A stretch of 64,000 bases of DNA from Papiliotrema nemorosa (GCA_032158125.1 JASKOT010000026.1:62001-126000); one strand, 5' to 3'; shown: positions 11,395 through 23,534, counted from the first letter of the stretch. Notes: generated from the sequence alone by a model not told the origin. Numbers and translations are program-made.

Positions 11395-14268
11395 ATGGCT
11401 ACATCCTCGTCGTTGCCACCATCTCGATTACACACACACACTAAAGACACACTCTCCTCATCATCCGGGGGTCCACTCCGCAAGGCTTCGTTTGCAAACT
11501 TGGCAAGGTTTTTTGGTCTCGGAGGGTCGACATCGACCACCGCGATCATTGACCATGCACCTAGTCCTGCAGACGAGGATGACGATGATCAAGAGGGAGA
11601 GGTGGACGAGGAGAGCTTGATGTGGGACGCTCAAGTGAGTCCCGTCGATATCCTTTGTGCCTTGCCCCTTCAAACACTCCCACCCCCATGGTCGCGTATC
11701 TCACTGACGCAACAGGCCGCGCTCATCGCTCATCAACCTTCACTTGCCATTCAACGCTATACAACGGCTGCGTTACCCCCTCACAGGTCTGCTGCTGCTT
11801 GTTTAGCTCTAGGAAACCTCTTGACGCGCGGGACGGGGTTCGCGACCTCTCCAGGAGGTACACCGCACGACCAGTTCAACCAGCCATCTCGAAAGGGTAA
11901 AGAGAAAGCATCGAATGTCCAACAGCCTGTCCCAGTCGAGCCATTATCACCCCTCGTATCGCCTACTTCCCCTCCCTCCTTTTCCCGATTTTTACACACG
12001 TTCTTTGGACCCTCCAACACGGTCGAAGAGGTCGTCCAGAACACTATGACATCACAACCTGATCGGAAATATGATCTGGTCGGGAATGGGTGGGCGATGA
12101 GAAAAGAGGGCAAGAGGGCTGTCAGAGACGTAGAAGGCATGGGTGTCGCGGGCGGATGGTTGGTCTTGGGTCTGGGGTGGGTGGTCGATAACGATCTGCA
12201 ACGTGCGGCGGATTCGATCCATCTCGCCAGAAACTTCGACAAGGCCATTCAAGTTCCCCCTAAAGTCAAGGCGCAGAGATTTCAGCTGGATGACAATTCT
12301 GATGACGATGTCATTGTCATGCAGGGGAAGCCCAAGATCGGTAGCGGTCGGACAGGCCCGCAGCCGTCGTCCAATACACCAAATCAAACGGCCGACGAGT
12401 CAAGTACTGAGTCTTCCACGACCCGTCCGTCCTCAACGACCGATCTATCGAGCGCGACAAACTCGTCTACTAATCGGACTGGAGATACGTCCGAGTCTAT
12501 GGACATTCAGACCCCTCACACCGAGATCAACGAATTCATTGCACAGAGACGTGATTATGCTGCCGAAGTTAAAGTCCTAAAGCTACTTGTGAGTTACATG
12601 AGCTTGAGTGTCGGTCGCCAGCTTATCGCAGTATGATTTGCTGCAACCTCTTCTACACCTCTACCGACATGGCCACATACAAGCTGGAGACCCAGTCTTC
12701 CTCCCTCCTGTGACTTCGGCTCAACTTCCCAAAGTCCTTCGGCCCGCCGGAGACCATCAGAAACGACGAAACGCATGGGCTCTTGGAGGCGTCGTGGCGG
12801 ACAAGATGATGCATATGGATGCGCTCAGAGCTGGTCTCAGTGCCGACTCGATCGATGCAAGCGAACAAATTGTCAAGGACTGGAAGCAGCTCACACGGGG
12901 GGTCAGAAACATGGCTAGTTATATTGTGAGTCTCGCGTTCTGCGCGACCTGGAGAAAGCTTACATCCAGCTCGGTATGACGGCCGACAAGCACCTGCGAG
13001 AAATGTATTTCCGATCGATCGTCAATACCGGTCCCTGCGGTTTGTCGGTAGCGGATGATATCGTCCGACAAGCTGCCAAACGGTTGGACATTATCGCTCA
13101 AACTCCATCCGAGCCACCTACACCCGATCTCTCCCGCGATGGCTACCCATTCCCTCAAATGACCTCTCTCAAGCCGCCCGCACCGTCCACTCGACGCAGT
13201 AAGCGGTCCTCGCGACATCGAAGTAATCTGTCCACACTGAGCGTTCCACCGGCACCTCGACGTAACGATTCCTCTTCATCCCTACGAGCCACCAGATCAG
13301 GTATCATGCCAACGCCAGCCAAAGGCACCTTGTCCGATGTGTCTGGCACAGGGCACGGATATACAAGCTCAGTGAGGGAATCTTCACCAGAGGACGAGAA
13401 GCGAGATACAGCCTTGTCCACGCTGCGTCGGGTATCCAACACCCGACATCGGCGAAATGACTCGAATGCGTCGATCCTGTCGCTCCTCACTCCTGGTAGC
13501 TTGAAATCGACCACGTCGGAAGCGTCTCCGGTGAAAGATCACGTATCGTGCCAAGATCAGATACCCCCCACTCGCCGACAATCCGCAACCGAAACGCTCA
13601 AGCGAGTACGAGAATCTGCTACTGATTTAACCGAGGTGGAAGATGCGGCACGGTGGCCTAGTATCTCTGGGTGGACGATGAAGTCGACCCCGAAGACTTC
13701 ACCCGATGTGGAACCTACCGATCCATTTACGGCGGCCGACACGCCAAAAGAAACAATCATGAATGACACCCATGCCTCGACTCTACGAGCTGTTGCCTCG
13801 TCTCCCAACATCCTCAAAGCCCGAAACAGTCTCTCTCCACCTACAAAACAACACAAATCCATCGCTTCGTTGCGCAACACCTGTCCACCAGCCTCTTCTT
13901 CCGCCTCGCTCCTCTGTCCAGACATGGAGATTGCCTCGATAGATCCTACGCTTGCAGCTGCAGAACTCGCATCGGCACTGACCAAACATGTCTGTTGTTC
14001 CGTTTGCGCTGTCAAAGGTGTCAACTTCCCCGAGTGTAGAAAGTGCGGAATGAGGTTTTGTTCGAGAGATTGTAGAGTCGGGATAAACGGAGCCGGGGAT
14101 GGAAAGAAGCATTTGTGTGGAGTGTGGGCTGCGAGGCAAAAGAGGGCGCCAGAGGGGAGTTTACCGGTTCCAAGTGGGGCGGTAGGGAATGTACCGGGTA
14201 TTGCAGTCAGTATGGCCGAGAGTCTGGGTAAGACACCCCGGGCAAACTCGAGTGTGAAGGTGATGTGA
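11395..14268 (+). CDS. MYND-finger protein with Sel1/TPR-like N-terminal half
   Basis: Protein of about 901 residues with a C-terminal MYND zinc finger (about residues 811-848: CCSVCAVKG, ECRKCGMRFCSRDC, HLCG), a fold that usually binds proline-rich partners. Exons 11395-11634, 11716-12588, 12632-12925 and 12970-14268 all meet in phase. The N-terminal half has Ala-rich helical pairs (around ALIAHQPSLAIQRYTTAALP and LQRAADSIHLARNFDKA) resembling Sel1 or TPR repeats, but the match is weak. The middle is long, Ser/Thr-rich and disordered. The first intron is 81 nt and has no stop, so retaining it would also give an open frame. No specific orthologue is recognised. Confidence 0.7.
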
Positions 14269-14466
14269 GGAGAAATTTAGTGGTTATAGATTAAAGACGT
14301 TGTATACCATTAGCCAACGAGTTGTACCTTTTGTTGATAGTGATTATGCAGACGACACGATATCATGTGAATTCAAGGATCGGTTCAGCAGATCGCCATA
14401 CCTATGCAATGTTGATGAGGGTTTAGGCCCTCCAGGAGGACTAATCTGACAACAGTGTTCTATGAT

Positions 14467-16571
14467 CTATATACGCTTTAGATACTGATCCCAAAATCCG
14501 ATTGTCCCATTATGTGGCGGCTCGATCCCTTCCAGCCCCAGCAAACGGACGACCAGAGAGAAGACCTCCAAATTGGAGAAACCTGCACGTCAATCCAAAA
14601 CCAAAAATCCTAAGGTGTGAGTACGGACTATGCATGACGTGCGGCTCGGTTGAGAGCCAGCCTCTTCTCGACGAGAAACCACTCTGAGCAGTAGCGTCCT
14701 TGAGCGACTTTGCGAATGGACCATGAGCAAAGAAGATGGCTTGCATATCGTCCTCGATATTATCTATCGTTGGTCAGCTGCGCGTAGACTCAGTCGATGA
14801 CCACGACGACTCACCATACCCATGGTTCCCTTTGGGACTATAATCACCTTTATTAATCACCTTGTGCTCATGCTACTCATAAGTCTCTGCTGTGCAGGAT
14901 AAAGAGCCGCCTCACATCATCAGTGATGGCCCATCCTAATTTGGGTACCATCAAGATGGGTGCGATTCTGCTAGTCGCGTTGAAATGCCATCTTTCAGGC
15001 ATAGTCTGGTGAGTGTACACGTCGAAACCTTCCGATTGTTCCGCAGCATCGAGGAGGATTTGCAGGTAGTCGTCTACCGGGGCGCCCTCCCTGAAACGTA
15101 ATCCGACGGATGGCCAACCTACAGTAGAGTCAACATATTGCCCTTGCGTCCACTGTGAGATATGGACATACCATCCCGATGCTCCAGGTCGTTATATGCT
15201 CGTTCGCCTAGGACCTTGTCGAGGAAGATCAATCGCTCATTCGCCGTGCTCGTCATCCCTTCCGTTATTTCTGTGCTTTTGTGGATCGAGAACACCCACC
15301 ATGGTCAGAGACGATAATCACATTCACAATCTCGCTCAGATTACGCAGAGCCAGACCGTCAACCACGTCACCCACAAAGTCGTCGACCAAACTCAAGGCT
15401 TCTTCAACCTCTGCAGATTCTGGTCCGTCTTTATGGCCCATTTGATCGACGTTTGGGATATAGGTAGTGATGAGGTGCGGGCGAGAATGGATGGGCATAT
15501 CGAGCCAGTCGAAAACTTGAGCTAGTTTCTGCACTGGCTTCATTTTCTACCCTGTCAGCACCGATACAGCGCTATGGTGGATTTGGTCTCACGCCATATG
15601 GGACAAAGAAGGATGCAGATATGCCTTGAGTAGTGGTCGGTGGTCCAGGCCTGATCATCAGCTCCTCCCAATAGTGATAGTCTGACAGCACCCCAAGCAC
15701 CGAGAGTCGGCGAAACTCACCACATGATATTCGCAGACCTCAACCCTCCTCTTTCGACTACGCTCCAAAGAGGTTCACCCCACCACCAATCCCCATCCCA
15801 GCTGTGTTCCTGCTTCGTATACACAAACTCCCTCTTTCCTACCGGGTCCCAAAACTCGTTGGCTATAATCCCATGGGACTCGGGGTACAGTCCCGTCATG
15901 ATTGACCAGTGATTTGGAAATGTCTGAGTAGGAAATCGAGGTTGCATCGATTCAGCTCGTAGACCTAGGGTGGAGTTGGATAGTGCCAGGAGGTGAGGGA
16001 CGAGGTGAGGGTGAGAAGTTAGGTAAGAGGGCCGAAAGCCGTCCAGGGAGATGAGGAGGGTGGTGGGGTTGTACGAGTGGGTACCGTTGGATAAGGTCGG
16101 TAGAGTCAAGTGTGAAACGGGTCGTAGACGGAAGACGAGGGCGAGGGTGAGAATGGCAGGAGGAAGGAGCAAGAGGTACAGGAGGCCACGGGGGATCTGG
16201 TAGTCAGAGGGAGAAGAAGCGTGTCCTCGGCTCAGAGAGATGCTCACTTCGAAACCGAGAATAGAGACCCAGTCGTTTCCTTTCGATGCGACACGATGAG
16301 GGACCTCACCTCCCCCTAGAAGACGTTGGATCTCTTCTGAACGGTCGTCCTGCGACGTGCCCAGCGTGTCATCGTCGTCTTGCGCAGAACCATTCAGGTC
16401 TCGCTTGCCCCCAACATCTCGAGCTGAGAAAGAACCATCATCGCCATCCGAATCGACGGGCGTATTGCTTGATCCACCCAGCTCCGCAGTGGGCGTTCGC
16501 GTCTTGAGCCGGATGCTCGATTGCAGCTTGGCTTTCGACTTTGAGATCTTCGATATCTTGGGAGAGGTCAT
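14467..16571 (-). CDS. Type II membrane nucleotide pyrophosphatase/phosphodiesterase (ENPP family)
   Basis: Ectonucleotide pyrophosphatase/phosphodiesterase of the alkaline-phosphatase superfamily, cleaving nucleotide phosphodiester or pyrophosphate bonds in the secretory lumen or outside. Nine exons (16248-16571, 15721-16196, 15593-15650, 15300-15546, 15172-15258, 14916-15118, 14815-14872, 14629-14763, 14467-14582) give 567 residues. One TM anchor (GLLYLLLLPPAILTLALVF) follows a charged, Ser-rich cytosolic tail. The metal and nucleophile motifs are LLISLDGFRPSY, the catalytic Thr in FPTQTFPNHWSIMTGLYPESHG, YIPNVDQMGHKDG, VSDHGM (restored by splicing) and GNHGYDN. The end matches the family's WLST...FSNLEVF and HNGTIGFWDQYL blocks, which fixed the last two introns. 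Confidence 0.88.
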
Positions 16572-16841
16572 TTTCGGCCTTTGCTCTCTTGGACAAGCCT
16601 CCGGAATGTATGACTTGCAAGACTCGACATGTCCCTGTCGCGAATCTCAGCAAGCTTCGAGGCGCACGAGTTTGACAAGCTGTGAGAAGGGGTGAGAGGT
16701 GGAGAGGTGGACAAAGGGTGCTCGACGTCGATCACTTCTGATATGCATTTTTGGTCCCGCCGATACATTCCAGATCAGAGGTATCATCATATCATTGTGA
16801 AAGTTTCCGTTGCATCCACTTATATGCTAGAGATCTACGGT

Positions 16842-18467
16842 CTATACCTTGGTCTGACCCAGATACCTCCCCACACCCTCATAACAGGCAATCATGAGTC
16901 CACAAGCAGGTGCAACTTTTCCACATCTCGGCACTGTCCCCGCAAACAACGCGCCCCACCCTTCCGTCTTGATGACATGCAAAGCCAATGGTAAGGTGCT
17001 AGCTCGATGAGTCAAAGCAGCGGGGGAGCACTCCGGCGAGGGGGTGAACACCTGTCGACGGGTCTTCAATACGTCGAAAGGTTGAGTGACGAGAGCGGCG
17101 ATTGTACCGGATACTGCACCCGAGATGAAGGATGTCGAGATTGGCGAGATTGGCGGGAATGGGTCTTGTGAGAGTTTTGATTTTAAAATTTCAAACCCTG
17201 CCCAGTAAATGCCGGAGAAAGGGACGTCTCTCCAAAGTGTAGGACCTAGCCCACGCCAAAGTGAGACCAGACCTTTCGATTTGACAAGTGCAGAGAGATC
17301 ACGAGCCGTCGAGGCATAAGTGTTGGGTGTTGCCGCGTCGACAGGCAAAGCTTGAAGCCGAGTTCGGAACATCTCAATGGGACTGATGATGGTTGCGGAG
17401 AGGGTCCTGGCAAGACTTCCGGCGATGAGTGGGGCAGGTGTCAGACTTGGTGCGGCGGAGGAGGCGTTGGGGCATCGATTGAGGGACGACGTATTGGCCA
17501 TGGGGTCTGAAGTACCGGTAAAGATGGGGGATATACGTGTGAGGAGGGCTTCATAGCCCAGCATGTATATGGCGGAAGATGGAATCCCCATGGCTCTACT
17601 CAGTTCAGCTATTGGAGCAAGATGCAGAAGTCAACTCACAAAGTCGTACCAACTCCCTTCCACAAACCACGGACACCCGTATCTCGACTGATCGCGATGA
17701 CCTCGCTCCAGAAGCCGTGGTTGACTGCAGCACCAGCAGGTACAGCTAGCGTAGCTGCTCCGGCTCCCGCACGACTGATCGCTCCTCTCGTCATCGCCTG
17801 ATCCAGCGCGACCTGTTCTCCCCAGATTCCGACCCATTTCGAGGGATGCAAGCAACCTGATGGCGGCTCGACGGGTACGCTCACCATCCTCGTCGTCGCT
17901 GCCGGATTGTAGTTTGAGGCGGTGCTGAGGGCAAGAGTAGGTGTGGGATTCTCAGGCGAGGCAGAAAGACAGGTTAAAGGGTTGAACGAGGACGGAGCGG
18001 TCATTGACCACCGACTTTGTTTTGGCGGGGTCAAGATGGTCGTTTGGCAACAATCGGCTGTGGGAGGTGGTGGGCGCCAGGAAGGAGCAGAATGATTTGG
18101 GTGTGGTCGGACAGTCTGTAGTCGAGTCTTGAGTACATCAAAGGGAGTCACTGAGTGAGGTCAGCCAAATCCATCGGCGGAGACAGAAAGACACACTGAG
18201 TAAGCTGGTAGTCACCGCGCCCGTCATGGCAGCAGCGACCTTGGCGCCAAACGGACCAAGTATCGGTTCATCTCGTTCCTCCTCGACATATCCCTTTTGT
18301 TTGCTCGAGTGAGAAGAACCCGATTCAGGCCATTGATAAGCCCCATCCTGGCCTTCTCGAAGGTTCAATCCTCCCTGGTCGACATGCCGAGAATGGACGG
18401 GCGTGACACTGTCCAGGTCCGCCATATCAGGAAGCGAAGGATTTGTCAAGTCTGGCCTGACCTTCAT
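16842..18467 (-). CDS. MTM1: Mitochondrial carrier, Mtm1/SLC25A39-40 type
   Basis: Inner-membrane solute carrier of the Mtm1/SLC25A39 branch; the human relatives import glutathione into mitochondria, and yeast Mtm1 affects manganese superoxide dismutase and iron homeostasis. Exons 18197-18467, 17640-18150 and 16842-17595 give 511 residues. Carrier signatures are MTPFDVLKTRLQ (split by intron 1), SPIEMFRTRLQ and TQPFDVLKTRRQV, each ending the first helix of a repeat. GVGTTLAMGIPSSAIYMLGYE joins across intron 2 and matches the branch. An insertion of roughly 90 residues rich in Pro, Ser and Asn follows the first signature; it includes several Cys, as in other Mtm1 proteins. Confidence 0.87.
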
Positions 18468-19121
18468 TGTGGGAGGCTAGGAGGGTAGTAGTGCCGAAGG
18501 AGTGTAGAATCAGAGGTGAGATCGATGATTGAGAGAATGCTCCAAAACTCTGGTCCACAAGGATCATGACGCGGCAATTTTCGGCCGGCACAAAAAAAGC
18601 CCCAGTGGGTGGCAAAATCATCCAAACTCGGATCGGATCGCGCCTGCCGTCGTCTACAGCGCTTGTACTTCTTGACACAGTGGGTCGACATGCATCATGC
18701 AAAGTGCAGCAGCTCGCACGAGAGGGGGCCGAACCGCCATGCTTGTGGAAAAACTGCGAAAACTGATCATCGAGGAGCCAAAGCTCAGGTTGGTGTGCGT
18801 GAACCCTCCGATCAAGGGTGAGGTTGAGATTTGATCCCGCTTCATGGATGATCATGTTTCACCTCGCACTCTAACAGCTTCGTCTGTCTCCTGCTACTGA
18901 AAGCTCCATCCATTCCTCATATAACAACGACGCTCAGTCCTTATTCGATCAAGCGCATCGCACTAAGGTGGAGCTCAATGGACAGGTAAACAGATAACGC
19001 GAGCACGCGAGCAATACAAGGGGGAATATACGCTGCCTCCGTCAACCACTCCCTAGGATCATCGTGAAAGAGCCCTTGTATTTGGCCCTTCTCCGCCACG
19101 AAGGGCCGCGCTCGTTAAGCA
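18468..19121. other. Intergenic with coding-like patches upstream of the Med19-like gene
   Basis: Divergent region between the carrier and the Med19-like gene. A frame at about 18887-18988 (with NNDAQSLFDQAHRTKVELNG) looks coding and follows a ctctaacag 3' splice-like site, but no start codon or joining exon could be found. It could be an upstream exon or chance. Confidence 0.3.
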
Positions 19122-20443
19122 ATGGAGCCGCCGCAGCTAGGCGAGAGCAGCAGGTCACCAAGGGCAGACTTTAGCTCCTCAACGGTTATGAACGGGAATC
19201 GTGCAATCACAAACGAAGACCGGATGGAGGACCGAATGTCAAAGTTGATCCTGGGAAATTGGGATGGTGCGTGCAGCTCGTCTTCTTCATTGGCGCTCAA
19301 TTGTATAATCAGGGCCTAGCTGAGTCTCAGTACCGCCCGAGAAGCACATACATCCCTCACATGACCTCATCTCGCTACTCCACCTCGAAGGGTTATACAA
19401 CCTCTACGTCCGCCCATTCGCGGATGCAATAGGACCGGAAGATGAGGTCAAAGTCGACGAAGAGACTGGCGAAACTATCAAGCCGAAGAGGATACGTAAA
19501 AAGTTGAAGTTGGAAAAGGGATATACACACCTTTTGGAGGATTGCATGGGTGAGTCGTAGCAAAGTTGGGCTCGACACGTAGGCTGATTAGCAGACCCCA
19601 CACCTATGGGCGATCAAAAGGATAACCTCTCAATTATGCCTCTGATACCTGATCGACTGGATCTGAACTTTCCCCAAGAAGCGCCAGATCTAGGGCCGAG
19701 GCCACAGATGTTGTCGGATGATGCGTTTGCCAACGCTTTCCTCGAGGCTGGACAAAAAGTCGACGGGGTACGTCGCTCGGGTCTGTCTGTGGTAGTTGCT
19801 TATGGTAGTACGAACACGGTGTGAAAATGGGCGTACAAGCGGAAAAGGAGAAGCGCGATGTAGGTATCTGGTGGATTTTGATCAGGTGCTGATAATCCAG
19901 CGACGCAGACTTCAGCGCCAAGCGCAACTGCAAGCCAAATCAGCACAAATATCGACTCCAGCCTTACCTTCACCCAAAGACCCCTCAGCCCCACCTACAC
20001 CCGGTCTACCGGTTCAGCCTCCCGGTCCACCCTACTCCAACAATCCTCTTCGCAAACCATTCTTGCCCACCAGACCTTCTGGTATCCCAGGTACACCTGG
20101 TGGTCCACTTCGAGGTGCACCTCCCGGACGACCATTCACGCCCAACGGTCCTCCACGCGGGTCACCAATGTACAGAGGGGGAGTTCCAGGTACGCCCGGA
20201 CAACGACCTTTCCCAAGTCAGCGTCCGGGTTCAATCATCGCAACGACCCCAAGGTCCGTCACTACGGGTGGAGGTAAACGTCCGGGAGACCCTCTACAGA
20301 ATTCCAATCTCAAGAAGAGTAAGCCGACGGGAGGAAGTCGGTCAGCGAGTCCAATGCCGCCGCAGAGCACGATCCCTTATAATCCTGCGATACAAGGGAG
20401 ACCAGGATTGGGGAAACAACCCAGAAGCCGGACAGAGGGATAG
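19122..20443 (+). CDS. MED19: Mediator subunit Med19/Rox3-like
   Basis: Probable head-module subunit of the Mediator complex, nuclear. Five exons (19122-19266, 19331-19549, 19595-19767, 19809-19859, 19901-20443) give 376 residues in phase. The Rox3-type core is HDLISLLHLEGLYNLYVRPF, then a basic KPKRIRKKLKLEKGYTHLLEDC segment (written in two parts: KPKRIRKKLK and LEKGYTHLLEDC), matching the family pattern of an LY-containing helix followed by a K-rich KxRKxYK stretch. The second half is low complexity, rich in Pro, Gly and Arg, and ends with a Lys/Arg stretch, as in many Med19 proteins. Similarity is judged by eye only; another small nuclear protein remains possible. The exon 2 start at 19331 is the most natural of three nearby AGs. 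Confidence 0.6.
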
Positions 20444-20803
20444 CACCATCCACGTCTGCATTGAAAAGGGCTCGTATGAGGAGCCGATCTATCTACAGCA
20501 GTGTTGCAACAAGCATGATTGGCCGGAGAGTTCACAAAGTTGTAAATCAAAGAGCTCGGTGATATCTCAACCATGTACCTCTTAATAGCCTCAATTTAAA
20601 TCCACGTTCATCAGACGATCGGCATAGCGTGGCGTTCTGTACACTCGCGAGGACTGCACGATATCGCCAAGTTCTCATCTTCTGCATGTCAAGCTTCGTT
20701 GCGTCATTTCACTTCTTTTCTCTACAAACCCTCCGCTTATCATCTTCTAAGTATATTTTTCGTCGAGCCCAAGCGCAAACGCAAGGACCGGCACTTGAGA
20801 CGC
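20444..20803. other. Convergent 3' region
   Basis: Sits between the ends of the Med19-like gene and the first CipC-like gene; nothing recognisable in it beyond 3' UTR-type sequence. Confidence 0.5.
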
Positions 20804-21501
20804 CTAGTACTCGCCAGACTGGTTGAGGGCCTCAATAGCCTGCTGCTTGGCGTGTCGCTTGGCCTCCTCTCGGTCCCAAGCATCGAGACCTTGAATCAGC
20901 TTCGACCCTTCTGTATGGAGCTTCTCAACGAACCCTTCGTTTCGAACAGCTTGTCTACTTCGGCTCCAGCGATCCCAGCGATGAGCTCCTTGGCGAGCTG
21001 ATGCTGAGGATATCAGCGTTTGTGAAGGCGGGACGAAGGATGAGGCGATTGAGGCGGTGGTGGTGGAAGGTGGACTCACGTTTGGGGGCTTGCCCTCTCG
21101 GGATTGGTGTTGCTCGTAAGCTCGCATAGCCTCGAACGCGGCAGCACCGCTAGAGAACTATCAGCCAGTGTCGCTGGAGCAGAAACCGGGGTGAGGTGTG
21201 AACGGTAGACGACTGCCGTGTCGAGCGCTTGTGGCGCCCGATGGCGGGGGTGTAATGGTGGACACGTGCGACTCACCCGATGAGCTCGTGCGAGAGCTTT
21301 CCCTTGTGTTGTTCATTGTTGGGGTCAATGTTGCTACAGGTCAGTTGGTTTCATCGAGGGAGGCATGAGAGTAGGGAGGGGCAGGTCTTGGTTGAGGCGC
21401 GAGGTCAGAAGGGCGAGGGCAACGAGGCACGTTGAATACCCGACTCACTAGACCTGGTCTCGTCCAGAAGCGTCGTTCTCAAAGAAGTCGAAGAGTCCCA
21501 T
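20804..21501 (-). CDS. CipC-family stress protein (copy 1)
   Basis: Small soluble CipC/DUF3759-type protein, 111 residues, of a family first seen as induced by concanamycin and other stress in Aspergillus; its biochemical role is unknown. Five exons (21449-21501, 21277-21333, 21080-21149, 20934-21003, 20804-20889) close in phase. It begins MGLFDFFENDASGRDQVY and carries the family core HELIGGAAAFEAMRAYEQH, KPPNHQLAKELIAGIAGAEV and DREEAKRHAKQQA. The last intron has an unusual GTTCGT donor but restores ETKGLDAWDREEAKRHA. A TATA box and an AGGGG motif lie upstream. A diverged second copy is at 37428. Confidence 0.83.
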
Positions 21502-22368
21502 GATGTTCTGATTGGTTTATTCGAGTCGAGTCAAGAGGTAGAAGCAGTGAGAGTAATGGGTGAATATAGACGTGGAAGGGGGATCGTCGTGGTGTGAGGT
21601 ATATATACCCACTCTCCCGCCCCCCCCCCCGCGGCTGTATTACGATTCTGCCCATTCACCGAGCCTCCCTGTCCTCGCTCCCGCAGTATAAGCTCACATA
21701 TGCACCGAAGTTGCGTCATCCCCGCTTGCGATAGGGCCTCGTGTGTAGTCGAGCTGTGCCGAAGTAACTTGTGCCATAAATATCTCTTGGAAATGACAAG
21801 GTAGATAAAACGGTGCATCATTCGGGAAAAGCAGTCGCGTTTCAGCAGACGCAGTCTGGTCTTGCAACACAGCAATCACCTTCGGTGCGCGAATCTCATC
21901 TCTGGCTGATCTACACGAGACGTTGGGTTCTGCAAACCAACTCGCTGCAGAGTGGAATACAAAATGGCTCTTCTCGTGCAGCGGTTGTGTGGAGATCCAG
22001 ATCTGCACTCTCGGGTAGTATTCATCAATTCATCAATTGAAGCCGTTTCCCAAAATAGCATACACCGCGATCACTACAAATCACTCACACTGCTCACCTT
22101 GTACACAGCATACTCCAAGTGCTCTCTCTGAAGAACGAGCAAGCAGGTGGAATTGCGCTCATGGCACTTCAACCATCTACGTCCACATTCAATCGAGGGT
22201 ACCGAGGTATCCTGATCGTGCTCGACATGCAGCCCCGAAACGGTTCATAGGCATCATGGTATACGAGGTCCAGAACTGACTAACTGAGGTATATCGCCCC
22301 CTTCCACTCGTCCCTCTGTCGCCAAAGACATACAGTCAAGCTGTGAATCACATCACACCGCCGTCAGG
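21502..22368. other. Intergenic between CipC-like gene 1 and the repeat precursor
   Basis: Holds the CipC promoter (TATA, poly-C tract near 21620-21630). The remainder shows no convincing gene on either strand. Confidence 0.45.
21600..21607 (-). promoter_or_regulatory. TATA box of CipC-like gene 1
   Basis: TATATATA about 100 bases upstream of the ATG at 21501, followed further upstream by a run of 11 C. An AGGGGG (stress-response-element-like) lies between TATA and ATG. Confidence 0.55.
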
Positions 22369-22864
22369 TCAGTGTGGCCTCCCTCCACCTCCGCTGAAGA
22401 ACTCTTTCGAGCCAGTATCTTCACCCTCTTCCTCTCGCTTATAAGGTCTGCCCGTTCCTCCATTGAAAAACTCTTCCGATCCAGTATCCTCCGCTTCTTC
22501 TTGCCTCTTATAAGGTCTCCCCATACCTCCACCCCAAAACTCCTTTGATCCCGTATCTTCACCCTCGTCTTCTCTCTTGTAAGGTCTTCCGCCGGGTCGA
22601 GAGATCCAGGCGGCGTTACCCGTCGAATCTCCCTCTTCATCCACCGGAGAAGCAGATCGATGAAGCATGCCTGGGGATTGCTGCCCAATGAGGTTGTTCA
22701 TAGGGGATCGTTCCTGATATTAGCTCCATATGTTCGCGGGCTGGTCTGCCATTCACCGCATGAGCAACGCCTCTCTCGCTATGTTGACCGTTTGGGAGAG
22801 GAGAAGCGGTAGCGTGTACCGAGAGCAAAGCGCACAGCGCCATCAGTGCTCGAATGGGCAACAT
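22369..22864 (-). CDS. Secreted repeat precursor with Kex2-type Lys-Arg sites
   Basis: Predicted secreted precursor of 150 residues; no known family recognised. Exon 22757-22864 encodes a signal peptide (MLPIRALMALCALLSVHATA, likely cut after it). A 43-nt intron with a GCTAAT branch site leads to exon 22369-22713. The second exon ends in three tandem 23-residue units, each GRPYKR followed by a 17-residue acidic segment with the consensus EDTGSxEF, and a final GRPH. Lys-Arg pairs at residues 82-83, 105-106 and 128-129 are classical Kex2 sites. Cutting there and trimming KR would release two 21-residue peptides ending GRPY and a third ending GRPH. The layout is that of fungal Kex2-processed repeat proteins (pheromone-like or signalling peptides, some RiPP precursors). 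No tailoring enzyme is seen nearby. Confidence 0.72.
22372..22590 (-). repeat. Three 69-bp in-frame tandem repeats
   Basis: Units 22590-22522, 22521-22453 and 22452-22384, plus a 12-base partial fourth. Each encodes GRPYKR and an acidic spacer. Units differ by substitutions that mostly keep acidity and the aromatic pair, suggesting selection on the peptide. Confidence 0.8.
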
Positions 22865-23534
22865 GTTTCGTGTTTAGGGGCGAGGATGGCTAAGCGGAGG
22901 TGGATAGAGGTGCTAAGGTGAACGATACGACAAGGGAGCACAGATTATAGGAGATGCTGGCTGAGAACGACCCAGAAGTTAGGCAGAGTCAGAGCTCAAA
23001 TACCTGTCTCATGGTCGAGTGTCCAGTACCCAACGCAAAGACAACACACTGTTTGAAGCAATTTTCATCCAACGGCCAAGGCGGGAAGGTCATGATTGAT
23101 TAGTCTGAACCGCAATCCTGACCGGGCTCGACATGCTCGGCGGAGCTTGCCATTCCTCCGAGAGATTTGGCGGCGGTCGTCTCTGTCAATGCTGCAGAGC
23201 TTGGCCCGGGGGAAGTAAGTCAATCACAAACGCCGCGCATTGATCGAGATTTGCCGGCGATCTTTAATGCAGCTCTCGGTCAACCCAGATCATGAGACAC
23301 ATATCTAAGATGCACGGCGCGGCCATCCTCAAGGCTGGCGAATATCAGGGAAACCGAGACCGATATGAAGCGATAATCGACAATCGCATCAGGCTATATG
23401 AATGTCATACAATCGCGTTTCGAATTCTAGCAAACCCCTCTGCTGAATTGCAAGCATGATACTCTCACGCTGTGCTTGTTTTGGATTCTCGATTCCAGGG
23501 ATGATTGTGGCGTGGGGGAGCGACCGGTCGTCGC
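22865..23534. other. Intergenic between repeat precursor and SUMO
   Basis: Contains the precursor promoter and the SUMO 3' region; no gene seen. Confidence 0.45.
22944..22949 (-). promoter_or_regulatory. TATA-like box of the repeat precursor gene
   Basis: CTATAATC on the reverse strand about 80 bases upstream of the ATG at 22864; a reasonable core promoter element. Confidence 0.4.

Noticed and set aside
21620..21630. Run of 11 C as a possible telomeric or repeat element
   Set aside because: It is an isolated homopolymer in the CipC promoter, with no repeated unit around it.
22353..22688. Second long reverse-strand frame through the repeats, rich in Lys/Arg
   Set aside because: It is the same tandem repeat read in another frame; it lacks a signal peptide and does not join the first exon.
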